A DNA stretch of 8,622 nt, taken from NCBI GenBank assembly GCA_003978185.1, contig QOAH01000137.1:1-8622 (forward strand), in the 5' to 3' direction. The notes under the pieces are model-generated. The model was not told the origin of the DNA and ran no database searches. It was given only the letters and a program-made list of their open reading frames with translations. The translations under genes and the position numbers were made by a program. Source of the stretch: Candidatus Thioglobus sp. GTDB taxonomy: Bacteria > Pseudomonadota > Gammaproteobacteria > PS1 > Thioglobaceae. Positions 1 through 7,467 of this stretch are shown here, in pieces; positions within the stretch are counted from its first letter, which is position 1; each line of letters begins with the position of its first letter.

Positions 1-933
1 ATAGCGCCTGCACCAACAGAAAACACCAATGAATCTGTCTCCAATGTGCCAGCGGGCGATTCTCATGCCTCACCTTCAATTCGAAAACTGGCTAGGGAAT
101 TAGGCGTTGATTTATCCAAGGTCACTGGTACCGGACAAAAAGGTCGTGTTTTAGACACAGACCTTAAAGCTTACGTCAAACAAATCATCACTTCCAGCGC
201 TACAGGCAGTGCGATTCCTAAAGTACCAGTCATTGATTTTTCTAAATTTGGCGAAACCGAACTTCAGCCACTTTCAAGAATCAACAAACTTTCAGGCAAG
301 CATCTAAGCGCTTGTTGGCTCAATATTCCGCATGTTACTCAATTTGATGAAGTTAACATTGACCAAATGGAAGCCTTCAGACAAGAGCAAAAAGCCAAGG
401 GAGTGAAATTAACACCACTGGTCTTTATTATGAAGGCTGTGATTCAAGCTTTAAAGCAACACCCACGCTTAAATTCTGCATTAGATGAATCAGGTGAAAA
501 CCTAATCATTAAAAAATACTTTAATTTGGGTATTGCCATGGATACACCAAATGGTTTGGTGGTTCCGGTGATTCGTGATGTTGACCAAAAATCACTCAGT
601 GACTTGGCTACTGAACTAGCTGAGACTTCTGCCAAAGCTCGTGATGGCAAACTTAAACCTGGCGATATGCAGGGTGCTGGATTCACCATTTCAAGTTTAG
701 GTGGTATTGGTGGCACGCAATTCACCCCCATTGTAAATGCGCCAGAAGTGGCGATTTTGGGTGTATCACGTTCACAAACCAAACCAATTTGGGATGGAAA
801 AAACTTTGTACCAACGTTAATGTTGCCACTGGCTTTATCCTATGACCATCGCGTCATTGATGGCGCACAAGGTGGTCGCTTCATGTCAAATTTGAATTCA
901 ATTTTGCAAGATATTAGAGAGATACTTTTATGA
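1..933 (+). CDS. aceF: Pyruvate dehydrogenase E2 component (dihydrolipoamide acetyltransferase), 3' part, 5' end outside the window
   Basis: E2 transfers the acetyl group from lipoyl-lysine to CoA and forms the core of the cytoplasmic pyruvate dehydrogenase complex. The reading frame is open from base 1, so the 310 residues seen are the C-terminal part; the lipoyl domains and true start lie upstream. Fragment residues 1-23 are an Ala/Pro/Thr-containing linker (starts IAPAPTE). Residues about 24-59 are the peripheral subunit-binding domain (SPSIRKLARELGV, then GTGQKGRV) that docks E1/E3. Residues about 85-310 are the acyltransferase domain, with FIMKA, DTPNGLVVPV, FTISSLGG, NAPEVAILGVS and the catalytic DHRVIDG motif (His at codon 847-849, Asp at 859-861). 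The sequence follows E. coli AceF closely through this domain, which favours pyruvate over 2-oxoglutarate as substrate. A GTG at base 46 opens a frame but is internal. The TGA stop overlaps the lpdA ATG (ATGA, 930-933), typical of translational coupling. Confidence 0.97.
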   Translation: MAPAPTENTNESVSNVPAGDSHASPSIRKLARELGVDLSKVTGTGQKGRVLDTDLKAYVKQIITSSATGSAIPKVPVIDFSKFGETELQPLSRINKLSGKHLSACWLNIPHVTQFDEVNIDQMEAFRQEQKAKGVKLTPLVFIMKAVIQALKQHPRLNSALDESGENLIIKKYFNLGIAMDTPNGLVVPVIRDVDQKSLSDLATELAETSAKARDGKLKPGDMQGAGFTISSLGGIGGTQFTPIVNAPEVAILGVSRSQTKPIWDGKNFVPTLMLPLALSYDHRVIDGAQGGRFMSNLNSILQDIREILL

Positions 934-2333
934 TTAAGACGCAAGTTGTTGTTATTGGTTCTGGCCCTGGAGGGTACACTGCTGCCTTTCGTGCGGCTGA
1001 TTTAGGCAAGGAAGTGGTACTAATCGAGCGCTATGAAAATTTAGGTGGTGTGTGTTTAAACGTAGGCTGTATTCCTTCAAAAGCACTACTTCATACTGCA
1101 CAAGTTATTAACGAGGCCGCAGAGGCTTCACACCTTGGCATTACTTTTGGCGAAACTAAAATTGATCTTGACGGTGTGCGCGCCAACAAAGAAAACATTG
1201 TCAGTAAACTCACCGGTGGTATTCAGGCCCTGGCTAAAGCTAGAAAAGTACAAGTGGTTACGGGTTACGGTAAATTTATTTCAGCCAACCAAATCGCTAT
1301 TAATGATTCAGACGAGGTGATTGAGTTTGAACATTGCGTTATTGCAGCCGGTTCACGTGTTACTAAAATTCCAGCTTTCCCTTTTGAAGATCCACGAGTA
1401 ATGGATTCTACTGATGCACTTGAATTAGACAATATACCTGAGCGCTTATTGATTGTTGGTGGTGGTATTATCGGCTTAGAAATGGCCACTGTATACAATG
1501 CGCTCGGCAGTGAGATCACGGTGGTTGAATTGGCTGATCAATTAATTGCTAGTGCAGATAAAGATGTGGTTAATCCATTAGCTAGACGCATTAAAAAACA
1601 ATACAAAGACATTTACCTTAATACCAAAGTAACCAAAATGGAAGCAACTGATGCTGGCATTAAAGTCAACTTTGAAGGTAAAAAAGCACCAGAGACAGAC
1701 ACCTTTGATAAAGTATTGGTTTCAGTTGGTCGTTCTCCAAATGGACAATTAGTTGATGCTGACAAAGCCGGTGTTAATGTAAACGAATGGGGTTTTATCC
1801 CAACAGACAAGCAAATGCGTACCAATATTAATCACATCTTCGCGATTGGTGATATTGTTGGGCAACCAATGCTGGCACACAAAGCAGTACATGAAGCCAA
1901 AGTAGCTGCTGAAGTTATCTGCGGGCACAAATCTGGCTTTGATGCGCTCACCATTCCATCAGTCGCCTACACCGACCCTGAAGTCGCCTGGACAGGTAAA
2001 ACCGAAAGAGAACTTAAAGAACAAGGTATCGCCTATAAAAAAGGCGTATTCCCTTGGGCTGCCTCAGGTCGAAGCCTGAGTATTGGCCGTAGCGAAGGCA
2101 TGTCTAAAGCTTTATTTGAAGCCGAAACAGGTCGCATACTGGGTATGGGTATTTGCGGTACTAATGCTGGCGAGTTAATCGCAGAAGCAACGCTCGCGAT
2201 TGAAATGGGCTGTGATATGAGTGACATTGCACTCACCATTCATGCACACCCAACCCTTTCTGAAACAACCGCTTTTGCTACTGAAATGGCGGAAGGCACC
2301 ATTACTGATTTATTACCACCAAAAAAGAAATAG
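930..2333 (+). CDS. lpdA: Dihydrolipoyl dehydrogenase (E3)
   Basis: E3 is the FAD flavoprotein that reoxidises dihydrolipoyl groups with NAD+. It serves pyruvate dehydrogenase and, where present, 2-oxoglutarate dehydrogenase and the glycine cleavage system. The 467 residues are the usual family length, with no fused lipoyl domain. Domains in order: FAD-binding Rossmann motif GSGPGG at 10-15; redox-active disulfide in GGVCLNVGCIPSK (Cys42, Cys47); NAD-binding GGGIIGLEMA near 177-186; second FAD motif AIGDIVG near 305; C-terminal dimerisation domain with the catalytic HAHPTLSE (438-445; His440 and Glu445 are the catalytic dyad by family analogy). All key residues are intact. The start overlaps the aceF stop by four bases; a partial Shine-Dalgarno GAGAG lies at 917-921. 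It ends in a Lys-rich tail (PPKKK) and a TAG stop. Position directly after aceF marks it as the pyruvate dehydrogenase E3. Confidence 0.97.
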   Translation: MIKTQVVVIGSGPGGYTAAFRAADLGKEVVLIERYENLGGVCLNVGCIPSKALLHTAQVINEAAEASHLGITFGETKIDLDGVRANKENIVSKLTGGIQALAKARKVQVVTGYGKFISANQIAINDSDEVIEFEHCVIAAGSRVTKIPAFPFEDPRVMDSTDALELDNIPERLLIVGGGIIGLEMATVYNALGSEITVVELADQLIASADKDVVNPLARRIKKQYKDIYLNTKVTKMEATDAGIKVNFEGKKAPETDTFDKVLVSVGRSPNGQLVDADKAGVNVNEWGFIPTDKQMRTNINHIFAIGDIVGQPMLAHKAVHEAKVAAEVICGHKSGFDALTIPSVAYTDPEVAWTGKTERELKEQGIAYKKGVFPWAASGRSLSIGRSEGMSKALFEAETGRILGMGICGTNAGELIAEATLAIEMGCDMSDIALTIHAHPTLSETTAFATEMAEGTITDLLPPKKK

Positions 2334-2337
2334 GAAG
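2332..2337 (+). promoter_or_regulatory. Shine-Dalgarno sequence of the PIMT-like methyltransferase gene
   Basis: AGGAAG overlaps the lpdA TAG stop and ends five bases before the ATG at 2343, a normal spacing. It supports that start and independent ribosome loading on the downstream gene. It is one of only two strong Shine-Dalgarno sequences in the window. Confidence 0.75.
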
Positions 2338-2342
2338 ATAAC

Positions 2343-2999
2343 ATGGATATTACACAAGCAAGAAGTAACGCAATTGATCAACAAATTAGACCATGGGGTG
2401 GCTTAAACTATATTGCTAATAACGCACTTAGAAACACACCAAGAGAAGATTTTGCACCTGAAAAATACAAAAATTTAGCCTTTGCTGATATTGAAATTCC
2501 TCTCAACAGTAAGGCAAAAATGCTTAGTCCTAAAATTGAAGGTCGCTTATTAGATGCACTCAACATTAAAAAAGACGAGACTGTCTTAGAAGTGGGCACT
2601 GGTAGTGGTTATCTCACAGCGGTAATTTCGAAATTATGTAAATCAATCACCAGTATTGAAATCGACGAGGCGCTTAGTAATGCGGCTCAAGAAAAACTAA
2701 CCGCTCTTAATATTAGCAATGTTCAACTCGAAGTAGGTGACGCCTCAAAAGGATGGCAGCGATCTGATAACTTCTATGACGTTGTAGTTATTAGCACATC
2801 GGTGCCAAAGATTACCGGCCGTTTCTTCCATTTGTTAAATGTTGGCGGGCGTATCTTTGTAGTAGAAGGGCAAGGCAATGCCATGCATGCAAAACTCATT
2901 ACCCGAATTAGTGAGAACAAATGGGAAACTGAATCCTTATTTGAAACCCATTTAGACGCCATGCAAGGCTTAGAGACGACGGAAAGCTTTAAATTCTAA
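2343..2999 (+). CDS. PIMT-family (Pcm-like) SAM-dependent methyltransferase with altered substrate site
   Basis: A 218-residue soluble protein, close to the usual length of the L-isoaspartate methyltransferase family. The start follows a good Shine-Dalgarno. The N-terminus (ARSNAIDQQIRPW) and TPREDFAPE (32-40) match the family's N-terminal region. SAM-binding motif I is VLEVGTGSGY (81-90), an acidic residue closes strand beta2 (SIEIDE, 104-109), and VGDASKGW (131-138) and LLNVGGRIFVVEG (164-176) fit later motifs. The family's repair-site motif, QTISQP in E. coli Pcm, aligns with AKMLSP (58-63), so Gln, Thr and Ser are not kept; the TAAPP segment is STSVP (151-155). SAM binding is therefore well supported, but repair of isoaspartate in proteins is doubtful, so no pcm symbol is given. 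From memory, a related subfamily with QQIRPW near the N-terminus lies beside tolC in many Proteobacteria. Here it sits between lpdA and an RND-type membrane protein. Its substrate is unknown. Confidence 0.85.
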   Translation: MDITQARSNAIDQQIRPWGGLNYIANNALRNTPREDFAPEKYKNLAFADIEIPLNSKAKMLSPKIEGRLLDALNIKKDETVLEVGTGSGYLTAVISKLCKSITSIEIDEALSNAAQEKLTALNISNVQLEVGDASKGWQRSDNFYDVVVISTSVPKITGRFFHLLNVGGRIFVVEGQGNAMHAKLITRISENKWETESLFETHLDAMQGLETTESFKF

Positions 3000-3007
3000 A
3001 CAAATAC

Positions 3008-5383
3008 ATGAAGCATTTCTATAATTTTGTTTTAAAAAAATCTGGCGATAGCATTGTACTGTTGTTAATTATTGCTGGTTTTTTCATTGCACAAATTCCT
3101 GATTTCCAACTTGATGCTTCTTCAGACTCTTTAGTACTAGAGGGTGACAGAAATCTCCGTTACTATGAAAGTATTAAAAAAAATTATGGTTCTGACGACT
3201 ATCTAGTTATCAGCTACCAAGTTAAGGATAAATTGTTAGATCCTAAACAATTAGCACATTTAAAGCGCCTAAAAACAGATTTACAAGGTATTAATCAGAT
3301 TAGGTCAGTCACCACTATTTTGGATGTGCCGCTATTCCAATCACCACCACTCAAACTGGTTGATTTGGCTAGCGCTAGTGTGACCATTGAAAATGGTAAT
3401 GCTGATCTAGCATTAGCGAGTAAAGAGTTTAAAACATCACCTTTGTATGCAAACAATTTAGTCAGTAAAGATGGCAATACAACTGCTATTTTAGTCTCAC
3501 TCAAGAGCAACTCAAGGTTTGCACAACTCCGCCAACAACGTGATGAAATGCGCCTTAAAAGAGCTTACGATCAACTTTCAAAAGACGAACTCAACAAATT
3601 AAAAACCATTGAGAAGCAAGTATTAAGAAATTCGAGCACTAAAAGTGATTTACAAGCCAAAACCATTGCCGACATTCGCCATGTACTTGATCAATACCGA
3701 GATAAAGCCGGTCTATTCCTAGGTGGTCTACCTATGATCACCACTGATATTGTGAATTATATTAGCAATGATCTGATTGTCTTTAGTTTGGCAGTTATTG
3801 GCTTAATGACCATCATTTTAGCACTCATTTTTAAAGGGGTTCGCTGGGTAGTAATGCCAATTACAATTAGCATTACTGCCGCTTTAATGATGACAGGTAT
3901 CTTGGCATATTTAGACTGGAAAGTGACTGTCATATCAAGTAACTTCTTCTCCTTACTATTAGTTATGACGCTTTCAGTCACCATTCATTTGGTAGTGCGT
4001 TATCGAGAATTAGCACAGCTCAAACCAGACTTAGAATACCGAGAATTGATTAAAAACACCTTGGAACAAATGTTTAAACCGTGTTTATTCACCACACTTA
4101 CCACCATTGCTGCTTTTGGCTCATTACTCATTAGCGGCATCAAGCCTGTGATTGATTTTGGCTGGATGATGTCAATTGGTGTAACCCTAGCTTTGGTTTT
4201 GTCATTTTTGGCATTCCCAATTATTATGTCCTTATTACCAAAAGCCAAGGTGCAACATTTTAAAACTGAGCTAGGTGTCACCCATGGATTGGCTAAATTC
4301 ACAGAGCGGTTTGGTAACCACTTGCTAATTGTATTGGTGTTACTTGTTGGTGCATCGAGTCTAGGCATTAACAAGCTCAGTGTAGAAAATCGCTTTATTG
4401 ATTACTTTAAAGAAAGCACTGAAATAAACCAAGGATTGACTTTAATTGATAAAGAACTTGGCGGCACTATTCCTTTGGAAATCATCTTTGATGATATGGC
4501 TGAAGACTATTGGTTTGATGAAGATTTACGCATGGAGATACATAAAATTCATGAATATTTAGACAGTCTAGACGAAACTGGAAAAGTTTTGTCTATCGAC
4601 ACACTAATGCAATTATTAACCCAAGCGAATGATGGAAAAGCTCTAAACGGGTTCTTTCTAAACGTTGTTAAAGGTCAAATCCCAGATAGTGCAAGAGCAC
4701 ACGTATTAGATCCTTACTTATCGGAAGATAGTGGTCAATTACGTATGGTGATTCGTATCCGTGAAACCAACAAAGAGCTCAAACGTGATGAGCTGATTAG
4801 AAAAATACAATACTATATTGCAAACGACATGGGTTTCAGACCCGATAGCTTTCACCTTACTGGTATGTTAGTGCTCTATAACAACATGCTGCAAAGCTTG
4901 TTTGATTCGCAAATCAAAACCATTGCTGTGGTGTTTGGCATGATCTTTATCATGTTCTTGTTTATTTTTAAATCAGTTAGCTTATCAATCTTAGCACTCA
5001 TTCCAAACACCCTACCATCACTATTTATCTTAGGCATTATGGGTGCACTTGGCATCCCACTAGACCTGATGACTATCACCATCTCTGCGATTGCGATTGG
5101 CATTGGTGTTGACAATGCTATTCATTATATTCACCGCTTTAAGTCTGAATTCAAAAAAGATCAAGACTACCTGGCAACCATGTATCGTTCACATAATTCG
5201 ATTGGTTTAGCGATGTTTTATACTTCAATTACAGTCACCTTAGGCTTTCTAATTCTAGTTTTATCTAACTTTATCCCAAGTATTTATTTTGGTGTGTTTA
5301 CTGCTATCGCAATGCTGAGTGCATTATTGGCTAACCTAACTCTATTGCCAAAACTTATCTTAATGGTCAAGCCAAAAATCTAG
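3008..5383 (+). CDS. RND superfamily (MMPL/HAE3-like) inner-membrane exporter
   Basis: A 791-residue polytopic membrane protein with the two-fold RND layout. TM1 is at about 15-30 and a first periplasmic domain at about 31-250. That domain carries a charged helical stretch at about 168-232 that may form a coiled coil. TM2-6 lie at about 254-410, TM7 at about 437-455, a second periplasmic domain at about 456-634, and TM8-12 at about 636-788. TM10 carries GIGVDNAIHYIHRF (698-711), a typical RND/MMPL signature with intramembrane Asp702. The equivalent in TM4 is TLSVTIHLVVRY (321-332), where Ser323 stands in the Asp position. Such proteins use the proton gradient to move lipids or other hydrophobic compounds. 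No adaptor, outer-membrane channel or lipid-synthesis gene is in view, so the substrate is unknown. An in-frame TAA at 2990-2992 makes ATG 3008 the first ATG, GTG or TTG codon in the frame. There is no Shine-Dalgarno, so coupling to the gene eight bases upstream is likely. Confidence 0.9.
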   Translation: MKHFYNFVLKKSGDSIVLLLIIAGFFIAQIPDFQLDASSDSLVLEGDRNLRYYESIKKNYGSDDYLVISYQVKDKLLDPKQLAHLKRLKTDLQGINQIRSVTTILDVPLFQSPPLKLVDLASASVTIENGNADLALASKEFKTSPLYANNLVSKDGNTTAILVSLKSNSRFAQLRQQRDEMRLKRAYDQLSKDELNKLKTIEKQVLRNSSTKSDLQAKTIADIRHVLDQYRDKAGLFLGGLPMITTDIVNYISNDLIVFSLAVIGLMTIILALIFKGVRWVVMPITISITAALMMTGILAYLDWKVTVISSNFFSLLLVMTLSVTIHLVVRYRELAQLKPDLEYRELIKNTLEQMFKPCLFTTLTTIAAFGSLLISGIKPVIDFGWMMSIGVTLALVLSFLAFPIIMSLLPKAKVQHFKTELGVTHGLAKFTERFGNHLLIVLVLLVGASSLGINKLSVENRFIDYFKESTEINQGLTLIDKELGGTIPLEIIFDDMAEDYWFDEDLRMEIHKIHEYLDSLDETGKVLSIDTLMQLLTQANDGKALNGFFLNVVKGQIPDSARAHVLDPYLSEDSGQLRMVIRIRETNKELKRDELIRKIQYYIANDMGFRPDSFHLTGMLVLYNNMLQSLFDSQIKTIAVVFGMIFIMFLFIFKSVSLSILALIPNTLPSLFILGIMGALGIPLDLMTITISAIAIGIGVDNAIHYIHRFKSEFKKDQDYLATMYRSHNSIGLAMFYTSITVTLGFLILVLSNFIPSIYFGVFTAIAMLSALLANLTLLPKLILMVKPKI

Positions 5384-5407
5384 CTAAATTAGCAATACTA
5401 TTTAACA

Positions 5408-6964
5408 ATGTCAACACAACACCACTTTGATGTTCTTATTATTGGCACTGGCAGTGCGGGGCTAATGAGTGCTCTACAGTTATCTAACGATTTATCCATT
5501 GCGCTAATTGCCAAAGACAAAATCCTTGAAGGTAGCTCGTACTATGCACAAGGTGGCATATCAGCAGTACTGGATAATCAAGATAACTTTGAATCACACA
5601 TTGCTGACACCCTGTCAACCGGTGTAGATTTGGGCAATAAAACTGCTGTGCGTTTTATGGTTGAACAAGCGCCATCTGCTGTCAAGTCTTTAGAGCAAGC
5701 CGGGGTTGTTTTTACCCAACAACAAGGTCAATACCACTTAACCACCGAAGGTGGTCATAGTAACCGACGTGTTGCTCATGTTGCAGATAAAACCGGACAG
5801 TCCATTCAAACCAATTTACTCGATAGCGCCAAATCGAAAAAAAATATCACTCTATTTGAAAATTTTATTGCCATTGATTTACTTACGCAAAATCAGCATT
5901 GTTATGGCGCCTACGTTCTAAATAAATCAAACAATGAGGTTGAAAGCTTTATCGCCCACAAGACCATTATTGCTACCGGTGGCGCTTCAAAATCTTATCT
6001 TTACACCTCTAATCCAGATACCTCAACAGGTGATGGTATTGCCATGGCTTATCGGGGTGGCTGTCATATTGCAAATATGGAATTTACCCAATTCCACCCC
6101 ACTTGTCTTTATCACCCACATGCTAAATCATTTTTGATTTCTGAAGCGTTGCGTGGCGAAGGGGCTAAACTCATTTTGCCAACAGGCGCAACGTTCATGC
6201 ATAAATATGATGAACGCGGTGAACTTGCACCACGTGATATTGTTGCCAGAGCCATTGATTCGGAAATGAAAACCCATGGTTTTGACTGTGTGTACTTAGA
6301 TATTTCATTCAAAGATAAAGATTGGATTGAATCACACTTTCCAACCATTAATAAAAAATGCGCTTCTTTTGGTATTGACATTTCGCAAGATCCAATCCCA
6401 GTCGTGCCAGCCGCGCATTACACCTGTGGTGGTATTCAAACAGATATCAACGCACACAGTAATATTAACAATCTATATGCCATTGGCGAGGTTGCCCATG
6501 TCGGCGTACACGGTGCTAACCGTATGGCCAGTAATTCATTATTAGAATGTATTGTGTTTGCCAAGGCCTGTGCCAAGCATATTAATCAGCAAACTTTGAC
6601 GTCGCAACATCTAATCTTTGATGATTGGGACGCCTCCAGAGTTAGCTTGTCTAAAGAAAAAGTGATGGTAACTCATCTGTGGGACGAAGTCAGACGCATC
6701 ATGTGGAACTTTGTTGGCATCGTTCGGAGCAACAAGCGCCTACATTCTGCACAAATGCGCCTTGCGCAGATTCAAAACGAAGTGGATGAATACTATCGTC
6801 TTTATCTAATTTCAAGTGATTTGATCGAGCTGAGAAATCTAGTTACCACTGCTCAATTAATTGTTAAATCTGCCATTTTAAGAAAAGAAAGTCGTGGTCT
6901 ACATTATAACGAAGACTATCCTCAAACCTCTAACGTAGCAAAAGACACTATAATAGTGACATGA
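5408..6964 (+). CDS. nadB: L-aspartate oxidase
   Basis: NadB is a cytoplasmic FAD enzyme that oxidises L-aspartate to iminoaspartate, using O2 or fumarate as acceptor; NadA then makes quinolinate for NAD. The 518 residues compare with about 540 in E. coli. Visible motifs: FAD-binding IIGTGSAG (11-18), GSSYYAQGGISAV (42-54), TEGGHSNRR (113-121, with the Glu that in E. coli NadB helps bind substrate), GDGIAMAYRGG (208-218), EFTQFHPT (225-232), EALRGEGAKL (246-255), APRDIVARAI (274-283, with Arg276 matching E. coli Arg290), VVPAAHYTCGGI (332-343) and GANRMASNSLLEC (369-381). The C-terminal helical domain ends with SRGLHYNEDYP (495-505). GEGAKL and HYTCGG separate it from succinate dehydrogenase/fumarate reductase flavoproteins by overall fit to NadB. 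ATG 5408 is the only possible start after the previous stop in this frame, but it has no Shine-Dalgarno. nadA and nadC are not in the window. The stop overlaps def by ATGA. Confidence 0.97.
   Translation: MSTQHHFDVLIIGTGSAGLMSALQLSNDLSIALIAKDKILEGSSYYAQGGISAVLDNQDNFESHIADTLSTGVDLGNKTAVRFMVEQAPSAVKSLEQAGVVFTQQQGQYHLTTEGGHSNRRVAHVADKTGQSIQTNLLDSAKSKKNITLFENFIAIDLLTQNQHCYGAYVLNKSNNEVESFIAHKTIIATGGASKSYLYTSNPDTSTGDGIAMAYRGGCHIANMEFTQFHPTCLYHPHAKSFLISEALRGEGAKLILPTGATFMHKYDERGELAPRDIVARAIDSEMKTHGFDCVYLDISFKDKDWIESHFPTINKKCASFGIDISQDPIPVVPAAHYTCGGIQTDINAHSNINNLYAIGEVAHVGVHGANRMASNSLLECIVFAKACAKHINQQTLTSQHLIFDDWDASRVSLSKEKVMVTHLWDEVRRIMWNFVGIVRSNKRLHSAQMRLAQIQNEVDEYYRLYLISSDLIELRNLVTTAQLIVKSAILRKESRGLHYNEDYPQTSNVAKDTIIVT
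6946..6958 (+). promoter_or_regulatory. Palindrome CACTATAATAGTG containing a consensus -10 hexamer, directly upstream of def
   Basis: A perfect inverted repeat with 6-base arms around one central base. Its middle contains TATAAT at 6949-6954, the full sigma70 -10 consensus, ending six bases before the def ATG. It lies inside the last codons of nadB. No TTGACA-like element is found 16-19 bases upstream, and no extended TG motif. It could be an internal promoter giving a nearly leaderless def transcript, an operator, or chance in AT-rich coding sequence. Confidence 0.25.
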
Positions 6965-7458
6965 TCTTACCTATTCTTCACTATCCTGACTCACGCTTAC
7001 GCACCGTAGCTAAGGCCGTTGATGTGGTGGATGACACGGTAAAAACATTGGTTAAGAATATGTTTGAAACCATGTATGACGCACCAGGCATTGGTTTAGC
7101 CGCCACACAAATTGACCATCATCAACGCATTATTGTGCTTGACACTTCGGAAGATAAGAGTCAGCCTCTGTGTTTAATCAACCCAGAAATTATCGAAAAA
7201 GACGGTGAAATCGACTGGGAAGAAGGTTGTCTTTCAGTGCCAGATTATTACCAATGTGTTAAACGTGCTAACCATGTCAAGGTGCGAGCACTGAATGAAC
7301 AAGGCAAGGAATTCGAGATCGAAGCGGATGAGCTTTTAGGTGTTTGTATTCAACATGAAATTGATCATTTAGACGGTATTTTGTTTATTGATCACTTGTC
7401 TAAGCTCAAACAAAAACGCCTGCTCGAAAAAACCAAAAAATCCATTAAAGCTCTTTAG
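6961..7458 (+). CDS. def: Peptide deformylase
   Basis: Removes the formyl group from the N-terminal Met of new proteins as they leave the ribosome; a small cytoplasmic metalloenzyme (Fe2+ in vivo). The 165 residues match family length. All three signature motifs are intact: motif 1 GIGLAATQ (43-50), motif 2 EGCLS (88-92, metal ligand Cys90) and motif 3 QHEIDHLDG (131-139, metal ligands His132 and His136, catalytic Glu133). The numbering of these residues coincides with that of E. coli Def. It overlaps nadB by four bases and lacks a Shine-Dalgarno, so it is probably read by ribosomes finishing nadB. In E. coli and many other bacteria def is paired with fmt; here it lies between nadB and dusB. 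A basic tail (KKSIKAL) ends at TAG, followed in frame by TAA at 7462-7464. Confidence 0.98.
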   Translation: MILPILHYPDSRLRTVAKAVDVVDDTVKTLVKNMFETMYDAPGIGLAATQIDHHQRIIVLDTSEDKSQPLCLINPEIIEKDGEIDWEEGCLSVPDYYQCVKRANHVKVRALNEQGKEFEIEADELLGVCIQHEIDHLDGILFIDHLSKLKQKRLLEKTKKSIKAL

Positions 7459-7467
7459 TCATAACCA

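Noticed and set aside
46..48. GTG as a start codon for the E2 gene
   Set aside because: The frame is open to base 1, and the upstream residues form the Ala/Pro linker typical of E2 between the lipoyl and subunit-binding domains, so the gene begins before the window.
444..782. 112-codon open frame on the minus strand within aceF
   Set aside because: It lies wholly opposite the conserved acyltransferase domain of E2, with no motif or independent start signals.
2321..2341. A AAA AAG slippery heptamer in the dnaX-like register near the end of lpdA
   Set aside because: A -1 shift would change only the last residue or two and stop at 2339-2341, adding a few residues. No stimulatory stem is evident, and a Lys-rich C-terminus in an AT-leaning genome makes such a run by chance.
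4000..4374. 124-codon open frame on the minus strand within the exporter gene
   Set aside because: It is the antisense shadow of a conserved membrane-protein gene, has no ribosome-binding site or recognisable domain, and its residue make-up reflects the complementary codons.
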